Source: Dipteris shenzhenensis (lineage: Eukaryota > Polypodiophyta > Polypodiopsida > Gleicheniales). Taken from it: 64,000 nt of DNA. Made by a program: the position numbers and the translations under genes. The notes under the pieces were generated by a model that worked only from the letters and a program-made list of their open reading frames with translations, made no database searches and was not told the DNA's origin. The stretch is taken from the NCBI GenBank assembly GCA_047967505.1, contig CM106538.1, one strand, 5' to 3'. Positions 47,003 through 57,848 of the stretch are shown in pieces. The stretch's first letter is position 1. Every line of letters begins with the position of its first letter.

Positions 47003-47690
47003 TTAACACCACATGCTAATGCATACAAAAAAGTAAGCAGCCCTAGAGGCCTGCTTATCCACATAATCTCCAAATATATCTATGGCAGACAACCTCTCTA
47101 TCAAAATGATCTTTTCCTTTTGCCATGAAAGATCATGTCCACCTAAAGCCCAGGACAAACATTTTAAGAAGTAAACAATGGCTTCTCCATTGTTGCTCAA
47201 CTGCCTATGGTAAATCAAGATCTTAGCACTACCTAGATCATGAATATAATGAGCTAGGCCTGACATTTTGCGAAACCCAACCGGCCTGCTTCCACTTGAT
47301 CTCTGGAGGAATGTGTCATCCTCAATTTGTAGCTGCCACATATCAAAAGATTGGAGTGAGACAATACACAACCTACAAAACAAAGTTAAGCAGAAGACAA
47401 AGTATTTGATTTGAAGTACCTTCTCATTTTCATCAGCAACAAGCAGTTCATCTTTCCAAAGATTTATTCCTCTCCCCTCTTGTCCAGCCTCTTCTTTAGG
47501 CTTTTCTGTGTATAGTGCTGAGAGATTTATAGCTTCCTGTGTGAGCTGGAAGGCAGCTTCATATGGCTCTTGGAACTTTTCAGCCTCTTTGAAACAAAAA
47601 GTAAGGGCCTCTGTAGGATCAAAAATTGTTTCCAAAGCTAGTAGGATGGAAGAAATATATGTCAAAAAACATTGAAAACAATCTAGAATT
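47003..47690 (-). CDS. Y2, uncharacterised gene of the TIR element
   Basis: The minus-strand frame runs to 47003 without a stop from its start near 47665. Seen: TEALTFCFKEAEKF, PYEAAFQLTQEAIN, GINLWKDELLVADENE, then a probable intron (read as VLQIKYFVFCLTLF...) and QLQIEDDTFLQRSSGSRPVGF. GLAHYIHDLGSAKILIYHRQL follows, then KEKIILIERLSAIDIFGDYV. The gene at 38472-40880 shares the layout. No known domain. It is convergent with Y1 and divergent from Y3. The charged frame ending at 46750 may be its last exon. Confidence 0.55.
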
Positions 47691-47699
47691 CTGACCTTT

Positions 47700-48944
47700 T
47701 TTTTCCTTTTCCATGCTGTTGGAGTTGCACTGGTGAATCTCCTACTCTTTCACTAACTTTAACTCTGCACTCTAGGTAACCTGAAGATCTGGCAGTGGTA
47801 GTAGTCTTCAGGCAGGTTGCAGTCTGGATGGAGTGTGCTGGGTAGGAAAGGATCAGAGAGAGAAGGAAATGGAAGATGCGAGGGTCGTGGCAGGGATGAA
47901 AGATTGGGAGGTAGGGGAGGGAAGAGTGGTTGTGGAATTGATTACAAAATCATGAATGGCACAAGTTCCAAGGCATAAAGTGTACCTTTCACATGTGCCA
48001 AATTTCAAACTCCAAGAGATCTGGGTCCCATCCACACGTGTGAAAAACGACTACATTCCACATGTGTGGGATTGCCTTATTTGTATTTTGCACTTATTTG
48101 TGGTATCCTGTTTCAGCCCTCTTGCCCTCCAGTCTCTGCTCTCTTGCCTCCCTACCTCCATACTCTGCAACATCAGCATCCTGACCAGTAGCACAGGGTA
48201 CTCATCAGCAGCACAGCACATCCACAGATAGATTTCAGGTCAGTAACAATGGGTTCTTCCCTCAGTCTCTGCAATCTTCTTGCCTACCATAGAAACAATC
48301 CATCCTGCATGGAAATGCATAGAATCATTCCATATTTTATTTAGTTGTCAAGACAGAGAAATCACTGTAGGAATGCAGATCTTCAAGTGTGATATTTGCA
48401 TGTGAGGGTAAAACTATACTTATGGGTTCTTCCTTCAGTCTATGCACACTTCTTGCCTTCCATAGACTCAATCCATCCTGCATGGACATGCAAACACCTT
48501 CAAATGACTGAAGGCATATTCCAGCATGCTGCCTCATGAATTTGCAGAAAAACGCGAGGAGAAGGCCTTAGGAATTTCAAACAGCTGAAATCGCGTTTTG
48601 TTGCAAATATTGAAATGTTGCTTCATCCACCCCTGTCATTCTGGTTTTGTGACTTCCATAGCTATCCATGGCTCTACTCTTCTTGCATAAACTCCATTCA
48701 TACTGTATTTAGTTGTAAAGATAGGGAAATCACTATAGGAATGCACCATGGTGCATGTCATTTCAGGAATTTGTAGGAAAACGCGATTTGGACCTGTTAG
48801 GAATTTCAAACTCCTCGTATCGCGTTTTATTGCAAATTTTTCTATGTTGCTTCATCCACCCCTGTGATTGCCTTTTTTTTGTCAAAACATGTTCTCCATG
48901 TCTGTAATCTCTTTCCATTGCTTTGTATGCAGTGTGTTAGAGTG
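47700..48944. promoter_or_regulatory. Intergenic region upstream of the H3-Ulp1 gene, with three tandem copies of a ~200-240-bp block
   Basis: Repeated phrases are gggttcttcc(c/t)tcagtct, tttagttgt(c/a)aagataggg, gaaatcact(g/a)taggaatgca and ttgcttcatccacccctgt, at 48250-48380, 48420-48650 and 48690-48870. Two copies contain the inverted pair aaaacgcga ... tcgcgtttt (48549-48600 and 48779-48831). Given their position between divergent genes Y2 and Y3, these could be protein-binding or promoter repeats; that is inference. Confidence 0.5.
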
Positions 48945-51020
48945 ATGGCAAGAACCAAGTCAACTACAAGGAAAGCTGGCAAAGGGCCAAGGCTTGCAGC
49001 AACAGCAGCTGGGGTAGGTACCAAGAAATTTAGTGTGCCTCCAAAGGGAAGAGCTGCACATGGCAGGAAGGGTAAGCCAATGAGCCTGCTCAAGCAAAAG
49101 GCAAGAGATTGAATCATGGTGCAGGTGTGCTAAGGGAGATCAGGAAGCAACAGAAAGCTATAGGCTTTGCAATCCCCAAGGCACCTTTAAGTTGGCACCT
49201 TGGGTTCAGGTGGAACAGAACTGCCATTCTTTCCTTACAGGAAATGGCAGAGGATTACTTGAAAAAATATTTTGAAGATGCAATGCTGGTAGCAGCCCAT
49301 GCTCACAAGGTGACTTTGATGGCCAAAGACTTCAACACTTTGTCCAGAGTGAGATGGAGGTATGACAAGCTTGTTCATCCTGTGGAATGGCAGAACATAA
49401 AGATGAGAGACATATTGTTAATTCCACCTACAAGGAAGTTAAAAGTAGATAAGGTTAAGGTTGTTGAAGTAACCCACTCAAAGAACATCAGAGGGAAGAC
49501 TGCTTATGAGGAGTCACTGAAGCAGCAAATAAAAGAAACAAAATTTGTTATAGATGTGGAGACTGGAAAGAGGGAGCTACAGATACATAGAAGGTTGTAG
49601 GAGCTGGGCCCTAATATAGTTGTCCATATTGAGGATGAATTTTTAGTGAATGATTTTGACTTAACAAAACCATGCTTGGCAACATTGGCTCATAAGAATG
49701 AGTATTGCTCAGATACTATCATTCTTGCAATGCTCTAGTAAGTGTCTATTATTTTACATTTTTTGCAAAAACAATCCTCCTTGTACCTCCTTTATACCCT
49801 ACCCTAATTATTTTTTGGTCCTATGCAGCATGATGAGAAGCTGGATTCACCCCTCTGTACAGCATACAGTCCATATTATTGATCTTGCCATTTCTTCTAA
49901 ATTAAGAGATGCAAAGGAAACTCCCATCAGTATTTCCAACTGGTTCAGACACTGCAATTTTGAAGTAATTGATGTTTTGCTACTTCCATACCATAACAGG
50001 TATGTGGGTGACTACTTCTTTTAAAATTCTTCTTTAAGATTGAGAACTCTTGTAGCCTTTGATTTCCTAATGCTTTTTCTCTTATGCAGTGACCACTGGA
50101 GTTTTGTTTCTATTGACATCCAGCAGAAGCAATGCTTTATATTCAACTCTCTTAAAAACACACACAAAGAGTTGAAATTGTAAGTGCTGTGTGTGCTTTT
50201 TGAACTTAAAACTTCATTATTTTGATATCATACTAACTAAATTATACATATTGCAGTTATATTAGAAGGCTTTTAGATGCATTGGATCACTATCCTCCCA
50301 ATGTCTCTCTTTTGGATTTCAATAGAGCCAATAAATCTAGAGGTAAAAAGTCGTTCCCTCTACTGATGTCTATTTCATGCTATGTCTTTGAACTTATTGA
50401 ATAATTTTGTTTTGTTTAGATGTTAACAATTTCTAACATATCTTTCCAACTATACAGACACCACAACAAGATGATTCAAGTAGTTGCGGATGGAGAGTGT
50501 TGATCAGTGCCAAATATCTACTTTCAAGCTATTTTGAGAAAGAACAGCCAGACCTTGTAAGAAAAACTAATTTTCATTTAGCTTGAAGATAATTCATAAT
50601 GATACAAAGTGTTCTAAATTATCATATGCCATTGCAGATGAAAGAAGATAGCTTCAGCTCAAACTATGTATATAATTTTAGAGCTCATACAATTTGCAGG
50701 TTTTTGAGCTATGCCTCCCCAAACTTATTGTACCAGCTACTGTGGAGTTGGGTGAGAGCTCTAAAGTATAAGAAGGTGTCATACACCTTGATGCCACAGA
50801 TGAAGCACCTAGTGCTGAGGAGGAGAAGCCACAGGAGCAAGCACCTAGTGCTGAGGAGGAGAAGCCACAGGAGCAAGGACCTGCTGCTGATGTTGTTGAG
50901 GAGAAGATGGAGCAGCAACAAACAGATGCTCCTTGGGCAGTGGAGGAGACAATGGAGTAGCACCAACATACTGTACAGGATAGGATGGAGCCAGCAGAAA
51001 AAAGATTCTCCAAAAAATGA
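48945..51020 (+). CDS. Y3, histone H3 - Ulp1/C48 protease fusion gene
   Basis: It starts MARTKSTTRKAGKGPR at 48945, an H3 tail with the ARTK (K4) and TRK (K9) contexts kept. After a one-base frame change near 49078 comes an H3 fold: GVLREIRKQQK, TAILSLQEMAEDYLKKYFED, AAHAHKVTLMAKDFNTLSRVR (about 49124-49357). The frame continues through a basic linker (TAG at 49598) to AML plus a TA|GTAAGT donor. An exon at about 49829 (MMRSWIHPSVQHTVHIIDLA) is joined by matching phase. Ulp1 hallmarks follow across introns: SDHWSFVSID (His 50094), FIFNSL, then TPQQDDSSSCGWRV (Gln 50464/50467, Cys 50485). The C-terminus is acidic, with two perfect APSAEEEKPQEQ repeats, and ends near 51020. It probably acts on chromatin and SUMO-type conjugates. 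The fusion is read from sequence; the function is inferred. Confidence 0.75.
49109..49372 (+). other. Histone-fold domain inside Y3
   Basis: Aligned by eye with canonical H3: LREIRK.QK (alpha-N), then a segment of about 13 residues shortened relative to H3. AILSLQEMAEDYL..(Y)FED corresponds to alpha-2 (AVLALQEAAEAYLVGLFED), and HAHKVTLMAKDF.TLSRVR to loop 2/alpha-3 (HAKRVTIMPKDIQLARRIR). The match is far beyond chance. Confidence 0.9.
50805..50876 (+). repeat. Two perfect 36-bp repeats in the Y3 C-terminal tail
   Basis: gcacctagtgctgaggagga... starts at 50805 and again at 50841. Each unit encodes APSAEEEKPQEQ in the Y3 frame. Slippage-type duplication inside coding sequence. Confidence 0.9.
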
Positions 51021-51279
51021 TGATAGGGAGATCTTGGACCATGTAGAGCAACCTCTGGATCAAGCTGTACATAAGTAGAAAATGGATGTCAGAAATATGT
51101 TCTACATGTTTAACTAAACACTTATGTACAAAATCTTACTTGATTGAATACAAAACCTTTGTTTATGGAGTCTGTGTTATCTCAATTTTCAAAATTTCAA
51201 TGTCTTTGCATTTTATTGAGCTCTCTCTTCTTTTGAGCAACTGCAAAAAAGCAATATGAATCAGAGCGATAAAGTAAAC

Positions 51280-52601
51280 TAATAGCAATGCTTAATGAGA
51301 CTAGGATAAATTAGATGGTGTACCTTTTTGTTGTTGTAGATAAATAAAAAGTCGTTTGAAATAGAACCTTCTGTCTCAAACAGAATGTCATTGTGCAATT
51401 GAGCTAGGGAGCAACATTCTCTTAATGAGATCTTGACTAGCACATCACCATTCTCAACAACATCAATATCAAGAAGTTTATTTTCTGCACCAAAAGAATC
51501 TTCATCTTGATCCATTGGGACTAGTTTTGTGCCTAGCATTCGACTGCACTTGTAATAAAAAGAGAAAATAAAATTTTGTGATGCAACCATGTACTTCAGT
51601 TGCATAGAAGGTTGGACAACCTCACAAAACACTGAACTACATGTCTTCTTATCCCAACCTTTATCCAAAAATTATGGCATGCATGCCGAACTTGTTGCTT
51701 TAACTGTGAACATTGTTTTTGAAACCTTCACTGGAAAGGATTAAATAAGTCCACAAAGACTGTGAGAGGCATGCATAAAGAAATTTTTATTATCCTTGTG
51801 GCAATATTGGGCCTCAGAGCTTTTTGTACTTCTTTGAAAAGCTTGGCCCTATATGCCTCTGTAACACTAGAATGTGGGTGAGGCCAATCCACTGAATTCC
51901 ATGTCGGAAGGTCTTGTTTTATTAACACACCATGTGTGTTAGCATTGTCCAGCAACTGATAAAAATGATCAGTAAAAAATATACCCGATTGAGCTAGCTC
52001 TGTTGCACATCGACCTTGGTATTGTTGTTCTCCTATCAATCCATGCAGAACATCTATAAATCCCAGAATACAATCGATGTTTTGCCATGTCTCATACGAT
52101 GAAGGATATAAATCTGAAATAAAACAACACAAGAATGTCAATAAGCAAAGAGAGAAAGCTTCATCTTAAAAATCCATACACCTCGTAAAGAAAAAAAACA
52201 CAATAGAAAAATATACAATTAGGCCTGTGTTGCGGAGGATCTTTTGGATAGTCTTGCAAGACAACTTCTTTATGCATGTACACGTGCTGAATCAAAACTT
52301 CTTTCACGGATATCTTCCCTCTGGTGATTTTAAAATCTCGTACTCTTCCCTTCCATGATGCCAAGAAAATGTTTTTTGTCTGGGGTCTTTTTCTTTTGCT
52401 AGGTTGCATGAGCACCCATGCTCCTTTCGAAACACTAAACCTTTCCCAAGTTCCTTCCGTTTTGACTGTACTTGAATTCTCTACCAATGAAATAGAAGAA
52501 GCAGGTCGACGGGGTAAGGATGTGTGGTATAATTCTGCCTTCATAGCATTATCATCCACAGAGCGTCTTCCACAAGAACGGCCATGGTTTTTATTCACCA
52601 T
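51280..52601 (-). CDS. Y4, uncharacterised gene of the TIR element
   Basis: ATG at 52601 (MVNKNHGRSCGRRS). Exon 1: SLVENSSTVKTEGTWERFSV, FLASWKGRVRDFKITRGKIS, VLIQHVYMHKEVVL, up to KDPPQHRPN with a probable donor near 52217. Exon 2 (about 52110 down): DLYPSSYETWQNIDCILGF, QQYQGR, GIFFTDHFYQLLDNA, HGVLIKQDLPTWNSVDWP, AYRAKLFKEVQ, IATRIIKISLCMPLTVFV. After a stop/frame change near 51740-51660 comes NFIFSFYYKCSRMLGTKLVPMDQDE and VVENGDVLVKISL, ending at 51280 or slightly beyond. A close paralogue lies at 19858-21005. No known domain; the basic N-terminus suggests nucleic-acid contact. It faces Y3 tail to tail. Confidence 0.6.
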
Positions 52602-53059
52602 GGAGATTTTCTGAATCTGTAACAATAGCAAAGTAATGTAAATAAGATAACAAATTGAAGTTTCAAGAAAGAGAAAGTGGGCAGACAGACAGTTGACAAG
52701 AAATATCTTACTCTACGCCAAACAAGATCAAGGGAGTAGTTTTGGAAAAGAAGATGTTGCTGCACAATGAGGCAGTGGTGTAGAATGGTAGACCTTTCAA
52801 AGGAAAGGCGGCACAACATTTCAAAGTTCAAAGGAAGGTGGAAGCAGGAAGGCCCTTGTCAGATAAAATGTCAGTTTAGATTCTATCTTCTTGTCCAAAG
52901 ATCTTGTGAGAATAAAAAACCAATCTCCACATTAATGTAGCACGCTTGTACCTACATAAAGTATTGTTTCTTTTTTCTATTTTCTCTTATTTTCGTGAAT
53001 TTCCAACGTTACGTTGGCCCTCTATTGATTGGTTGAGAGCTTATTTTTCCAAACTGTAA

Positions 53060-53093
53060 AAGGCCCCAAAATGAGCTCCCTTTTTTCCTAATG
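53060..53093 (-). repeat. Right terminal inverted repeat of the 9.8-kb element
   Basis: AAGGCCCCAAAATGAGCTCC...TCCTAATG, the inverted partner of 43292-43325. It is 33/34 identical to the relic at 21510-21543. Confidence 0.93.
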
Positions 53094-53129
53094 ATAGCTC
53101 TCTCCCACGACTATGGAGAGATGATGAAG

Positions 53130-54302
53130 ACCTAAGGATGACCTCTATTATGCCTCAAGGGAAAGGATGGAGCAAAGTAATAGACATAGAGTTGCTTAAT
53201 AATATCAACCTCTATTGCATGCTTAATAGTGATGTAATGAAAAGATGGGTGACCAGATACGAGGATGCAAAGGCAAGAAGACAAGGAAAAAGGGCCCTCT
53301 TTTGTACACACCACGGATCTCGTGTACCTACCCTCAACATCTAAGAGCACTTCCAAAGGATATTCACGTGGATTGGCTACTTGATGAAATGGAGAGAGCA
53401 GATAGAGACGAGGGGATGCATGTCACAATGGAAGAATGGGAGTACACTAGAGGATGCATGAGCAAGGTCGGTATATAGAATGTTATGCATAAGTTAGGAG
53501 CTTTCAACAATTTAGATTGCTTAATTAATTGATTTTATCTTGGTGTTGTATATTATGTTCAATGCTATATGGTGTAAGGTCGGTATATAGAATGTTATGC
53601 ATAAGTTAGGAGCTTTCAACAATTTAGATTGCTTAATTAATTGATTTTATCTTGGTATAGTGTATTATGTTCAATGCTATATGGTGTGAGGGCAAGCATT
53701 TTCGGATACAACGGATTGATGATAAGAGAAACGCACAAGATTACGGCATCATTGCTAGCTTTAAGTGAGCCAATGGGGCCATGGATGATTATTGTGGCAT
53801 AATCCAGATATTATTAAGCTTGACTTTCGACGCTTCTTTGTGTATGTTTTGGATGTCAAGTGGCTTAAGGACGTGGTGGAAAGAGGCCCTAATGCAACAA
53901 TCAAACGCCATGCAAGTGGCTTTGTAACTATTGACTCCACAAAGTTTTGGCAAAGCAAGAAGGGCACACTAGTACTACTGCAACAATGTGAACAGGTACT
54001 TTACACACATATAAAAATACTCACTTTTAAATATTTGATACCTTCGATGCAAGGAAAATAACATGATTGTATTTGTGTTTGAATTAGGTTGTCTATCAAC
54101 CAATGGAGGAAATAATAGGTGGTAGCATGTCATACCTATTACCCCAGGTTCTAAAGTGATGTATAATATATTTACTAATATGGAGCGTATGGAGAATGAT
54201 CATGTCCATGGAGCTGATGATGACCGTGATACAAGAGAGGAGGATGATCATGAGATAGGAGATACAGATATTGAGGCATTTTGCATGGCACAACCACGTA
54301 TC
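53130..54302 (+). pseudogene. CACTA (En/Spm)-type transposon fragment with DUF4216-like domain, copy 1
   Basis: Seen: LLNNINLYCMLNSDVMKRW and HVDWLLDEMERADRDEG (53150-53440), then after a duplicated spacer the DUF4216-like part: DFRRFFVYVLDVKWLKDV, GFVTIDSTKFWQSKKGTLV, QQCEQV (53816-53997). After an intron, VVYQPMEE, an acidic DDDRDTREEDDHEIGD stretch and a TAA at 54302 follow. DUF4216 accompanies CACTA transposases in plants. Stops and the short length show this is a relic. A closely similar copy lies inverted at 63110-63908. Confidence 0.65.
53464..53690. repeat. 112-bp tandem duplication
   Basis: aaggtcggtatatagaatgtt...caatgctatatggtgt starts at 53464 and 53576 with only a few mismatches, directly ahead of the DUF4216-like part. 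The copy at the window's end starts with the same sequence inverted. Confidence 0.93.
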
Positions 54303-55660
54303 TAATGCCTTTTTCTTGCATCTCTCTACCCTTGGATCTATTCTTGATGGATGGCTAAAAATGAGCTACCTTGTCTTTTGATCTCATTCCTTGCCTTTTT
54401 CAAGGGTTTAGATTTGATCCCTCTATCCTTTGATGGTATCGCTTCGATCTACAGGTCTTGTCGATCTAGTGGTTAAGAGTGTTCTACCACAAATTTGAAT
54501 GTATCCCTTGGATTTGACATTAGATCAAGGACTACAAGTGAAAATCACAGATCTAAAATATGGATCAAAGGTCTCCCAAGCCTTAAATGCTTTTGTCAAC
54601 TTCAACATACCATTGCTGCACACTCAAAGCACTCTCATAAAATCGCTCTTTAATCTCTTGAAATTAGAAAACTTTGATTCGAGGATCTTTTGAGACCAAA
54701 TTTTTCTCGTAATAATCTTTTAACTCCTCACTACCATTTTGAGACCTAGTTTTTCCCCTAATGCTCTTTAGCTCCCTCTTACTACCACTCTTCCCCATCC
54801 TAATGTCTAATGTTGCTTTCATTTCCTCCCATATAACTCGCCCTCACTTTCCCACTTCCACCTAGAATTAATTTTAGTGACCCTTCCACTCTCCTCTTTA
54901 ATTTTTTTTTACTCAACTCTACTCCCATCCCTGCTCCGCCCATCCCTACTCCCCACATCTATGCACTACAAGGCCTAGTTTTTGGAGCAATAAAAACATA
55001 TAATTAGTTAAGTTAAAATGAGTATTTGTGGGTTATTTAAACTAATTTGCAAGCACAAACTTTAATCCACAAAATGAAGGCTAGGAAAAATCAAAGCCAC
55101 TCTTTGGCCATTGTAACCACTTAAAAAATACACTAAAGGAAGGCTTTTGGCCATTCTAGCAATTAAAAAAATACAATAAAGGCAGGTTGTTGGCCATTGT
55201 AGCGGGTGAAAAATACACCAAGGGCAGAGGTCCTTCTAAGCAATCCCTGCAGCTGCAACTGTAGTTTCATCACCTTGCTCCTAGTACAGCTGCAGAATCA
55301 AGCACGTTATTTGTTTTTTTCATCACCCTGCCTCTTGTGGCTTGCATGCTATTTGTTTTCATGAGCTTGCTTCTTGCAGCTGCAAAAAAGATCAGTCTCG
55401 ATTTCGAAATGCATGCTTTACCGTTTCGAAGTGGGTGCTATTCCGACGTTACATCATAAGGCAGCTCTCTGTAGTACGAGAGGAACATGCAGATGTTTGC
55501 AGATGAGCTTAAAATGTTGATGATGAAGGAGATTCAATTCAACGATGAACGATCAGTTGAAGATGTGCATCAGAAGACTGATCGGCGGCATAAAATGTAG
55601 ATGATGATGCACGAGATTCAATTGAACAATGAACAATCAGTCATCAGAAGAGGATTCTTG
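54303..55660. other. Intergenic region, no gene seen
   Basis: One plus-strand frame (54499-54693) without family resemblance, pyrimidine-rich stretches at 54720-54960, and three loose repeats of tggccattgtagc...aaaaatacac at 55110-55220. Confidence 0.5.
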
Positions 55661-57848
55661 CTAGTAGCATCCGGCCAATTTGCACCTTCCTCCCTTGTCT
55701 ATCCTTCCTTCGCATGCTTCGATGTCTAGCCATCCGTCCGGAGCTTCGTCCTCATACGTCTCTGCAGTCTTGTTCACCTTCGCATGCCTGTAGAATCCTT
55801 CGTACTGGCACTGTAACCCTGCTGCGTAATTGTCTCCCAACATCGTTTCGATCACACGATCATCCACTCCCCTTGTTAATCTGCTTGTTTCCAGTCCTCC
55901 AAAGAATTGCTCCTTGATTTGTTGTTGCCTCCTTTGAGCCATGCGTGCACGAAAAACTGCCAGACTCCATGTTGATTCCCCGCTCCCTAGAAAGGAATAT
56001 GCTCGCCTGCATATCTCCTGTTCCATCTGAGAGACGGAGTGGCCTGTTGCCTCAGGCAGAAACGACCTCAACGATGAGGCGTTGAAAAAACTACCATCAG
56101 AGAAATTCGGCAGCTGCTTGACCTTCCATAATCCAACCACAGCCAGACCAGATCGTCTCAAACTGCTCACCACCTGCAATGTAGATCGATCCACTACATA
56201 ACAGAGACATAGATGGTCGTAGTCGCCCGATGGAAGCAAAACCGCTCAAGACGGGAATAAGAAAGTACCTCTATCACAAGTGCTTGCTCAGCAGCACCAC
56301 GCATCCAACCATCGGTAGCTAGATACACAATCGTTACGTTGTCCTGGTTCGCCCTTTCACGTATGGCGTCGATGAGGTCTTCTTTCACAAGTAATACGCC
56401 TCGAGAGCGCGAGCGAGGGCATCGGTTCCTGCCGATTTCAGTCCATTCACGCGCAACGGGACGAAGGCCCGAGCTTATCACTGAACCATCTGCACACCGG
56501 AGGAAGCAGAGTCCAAGCCCGTGGCCAGCACAATTCACCTCGTGAAATCTCCAGTGGACTGCAAACACACAGAACTACAGCCGATCACTACTGGTAGCGA
56601 GCAATAGATTGAAGCGCATTGCAAACGAACATCCTAGTTAAGAAGCGCACCAGCTAAATATGGGAGATCGGTTCCCATTGCTCTGGATTGCACCGCGGTT
56701 GCGGCATCAGAAATGAATTTGGCAGTCCGGATGTAGGATGAAGCAGAAAGATAAGCCCCTCTCCAGCTGAGCCCCGGAAAAATGCCTCCCAAAGCGACAC
56801 AACGCTCAGATACGAAGGGACGGAATGCCTTATAGATGTCTGTCGTCGAAGTCCAGCGGACGAAACTCCAAGAGAGGTTATGCGTTGTCTATGAAGAGTA
56901 GGAAACACAGTTTCATTCAGAAATTTTCCAGCAAAGAAGGTCTTTCCCGCTACAAATTCAAAGAAATGAAGAGATCCTTCGCGTAGTCCATCCTCTCTTA
57001 CCACATTATTATCCCAACTCCATCCTCGGATCTGGGGCGGATACGTCGCCCGGAGCCACCAAAAGCTCTCAAATTTTTTGTCACATGCCGCCAAGCATCT
57101 GTCCTCCGAAGAGATCTTCACAAATTTTGAAAGACTCTGTAGATCATAACGCTCTCCAACCGCGAGACCGGTATCCTGCGATCCTAGGATGTCGACCTGA
57201 GGAGATAAGCTTTACAGGGTAACTAGACATTTAACATCTACCTTGCATCTAGCTAAGAAACACCGATCCTGATGCCATTGCACCACGTGAGAGCGAAAGA
57301 CTGCTAATTTCTCCACTCACCACCGCCGTGCTTCGCCGGTCCGGTGAAGAAGGGAGTCAAGCAGAGTGTTCTCTTGGTTGCCCGAGCAATTACTGCTGCG
57401 GTCATGTACTCGATGAGCTGATTGTTGTCCCCAACATGGCTGGTCAAGAGAGGTACCAGGAAATTTTCGGGACCTGTCACATTCTGCACCGAACAAGGGC
57501 GATTCAGCTCCCTCGAGTGAAGTAGCATTCCCCTCTTGACGAAATCCACATATATAGTCGGCAAAAAATGAGAAGCAGCAGGACCTTGTTTCTACGAGGC
57601 CGATAACGTGCGACTGGCTTCGGCACCGGGTCGACGCTCTGCGATTGCAGCTGGGTGTTCTGACTTCGAACTTGAACGTCGACGACAGTGGAACCAGATG
57701 CGAAGGGGGAAACGATCCACACCCTGTGGACTGACGTGGAGCTTAGAGTAAACAGTAACAAGGCCGAGAAAAGAACAGATACGAGAATGATGGAGGTGAG
57801 GCGGGAGGAGAAGCTCCAGGAGTCCACCTTCATGATCATGGTGGTCAT
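55661..57848 (-). CDS. Plant O-fucosyltransferase family protein
   Basis: Minus strand. The start is ATG 57848 or 57833 (MKVDSWSF), followed by one N-terminal membrane anchor (SIILVSVLFSALLLFTL), so a type II Golgi protein. Exons I can place: about 57321-57848 (frame changes near 57600), 57002-57183, 56652-56888, 56269-56558 and 55661-56173, with introns bounded by GTGAGT, GTAAGAG, GTGCGC and GTACTT. Motifs: LTSHVGDNNQLIEYMTAAVIA and LCLTPFFTGPAKHGG, then GERYDLQSLSKFV, SWSFVRW, and PYLA joined to VHWRFHEVNC (the catalytic-core 'HWR' motif). INVTIVYLATD-like VTIVYLATDGW and CRRAYSFLGSGESTWSLAVF (the S..STWS segment) follow. The enzyme family transfers fucose from GDP-fucose. The stop is TAG at 55661 after a Cys-rich tail. 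The GC content is higher than in the flanks. An upstream intron or frameshift near 57600 is unresolved. Confidence 0.85.

Larger units (their letters stand above)
43292..53093. mobile_element. 9.8-kb TIR DNA transposon with four genes, including a histone H3-Ulp1 fusion
   Basis: It is bounded by 34-bp inverted repeats. Gene order: candidate transposase Y1 (+, 43693-46427), Y2 (-, 47003-47690), H3-Ulp1 fusion Y3 (+, 48945-51020), Y4 (-, 51280-52601). A second, damaged right end with the same TIR and a Y4 copy is at 19858-21543, so this is a family. The bases flanking the TIRs (...gatgcag and atagctc...) do not show a clear target duplication beyond a possible AT if the TIR is taken to start at TAGG. 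The superfamily is not recognised. Confidence 0.88.

Noticed and set aside
43292-53093. The H3 domain as a normal host histone H3 gene that received an insertion
   Set aside because: It lacks the segment before alpha-1 and diverges throughout. It is joined to the protease by an open linker and phase-matching splice sites, and it sits within the TIRs.
54455-54515. gatctagtggttaagagtgttctaccac, resembling a tRNA D-arm/anticodon region
   Set aside because: There is no matching B box (GGTTCGAATCC) and no acceptor stem at the right distance.
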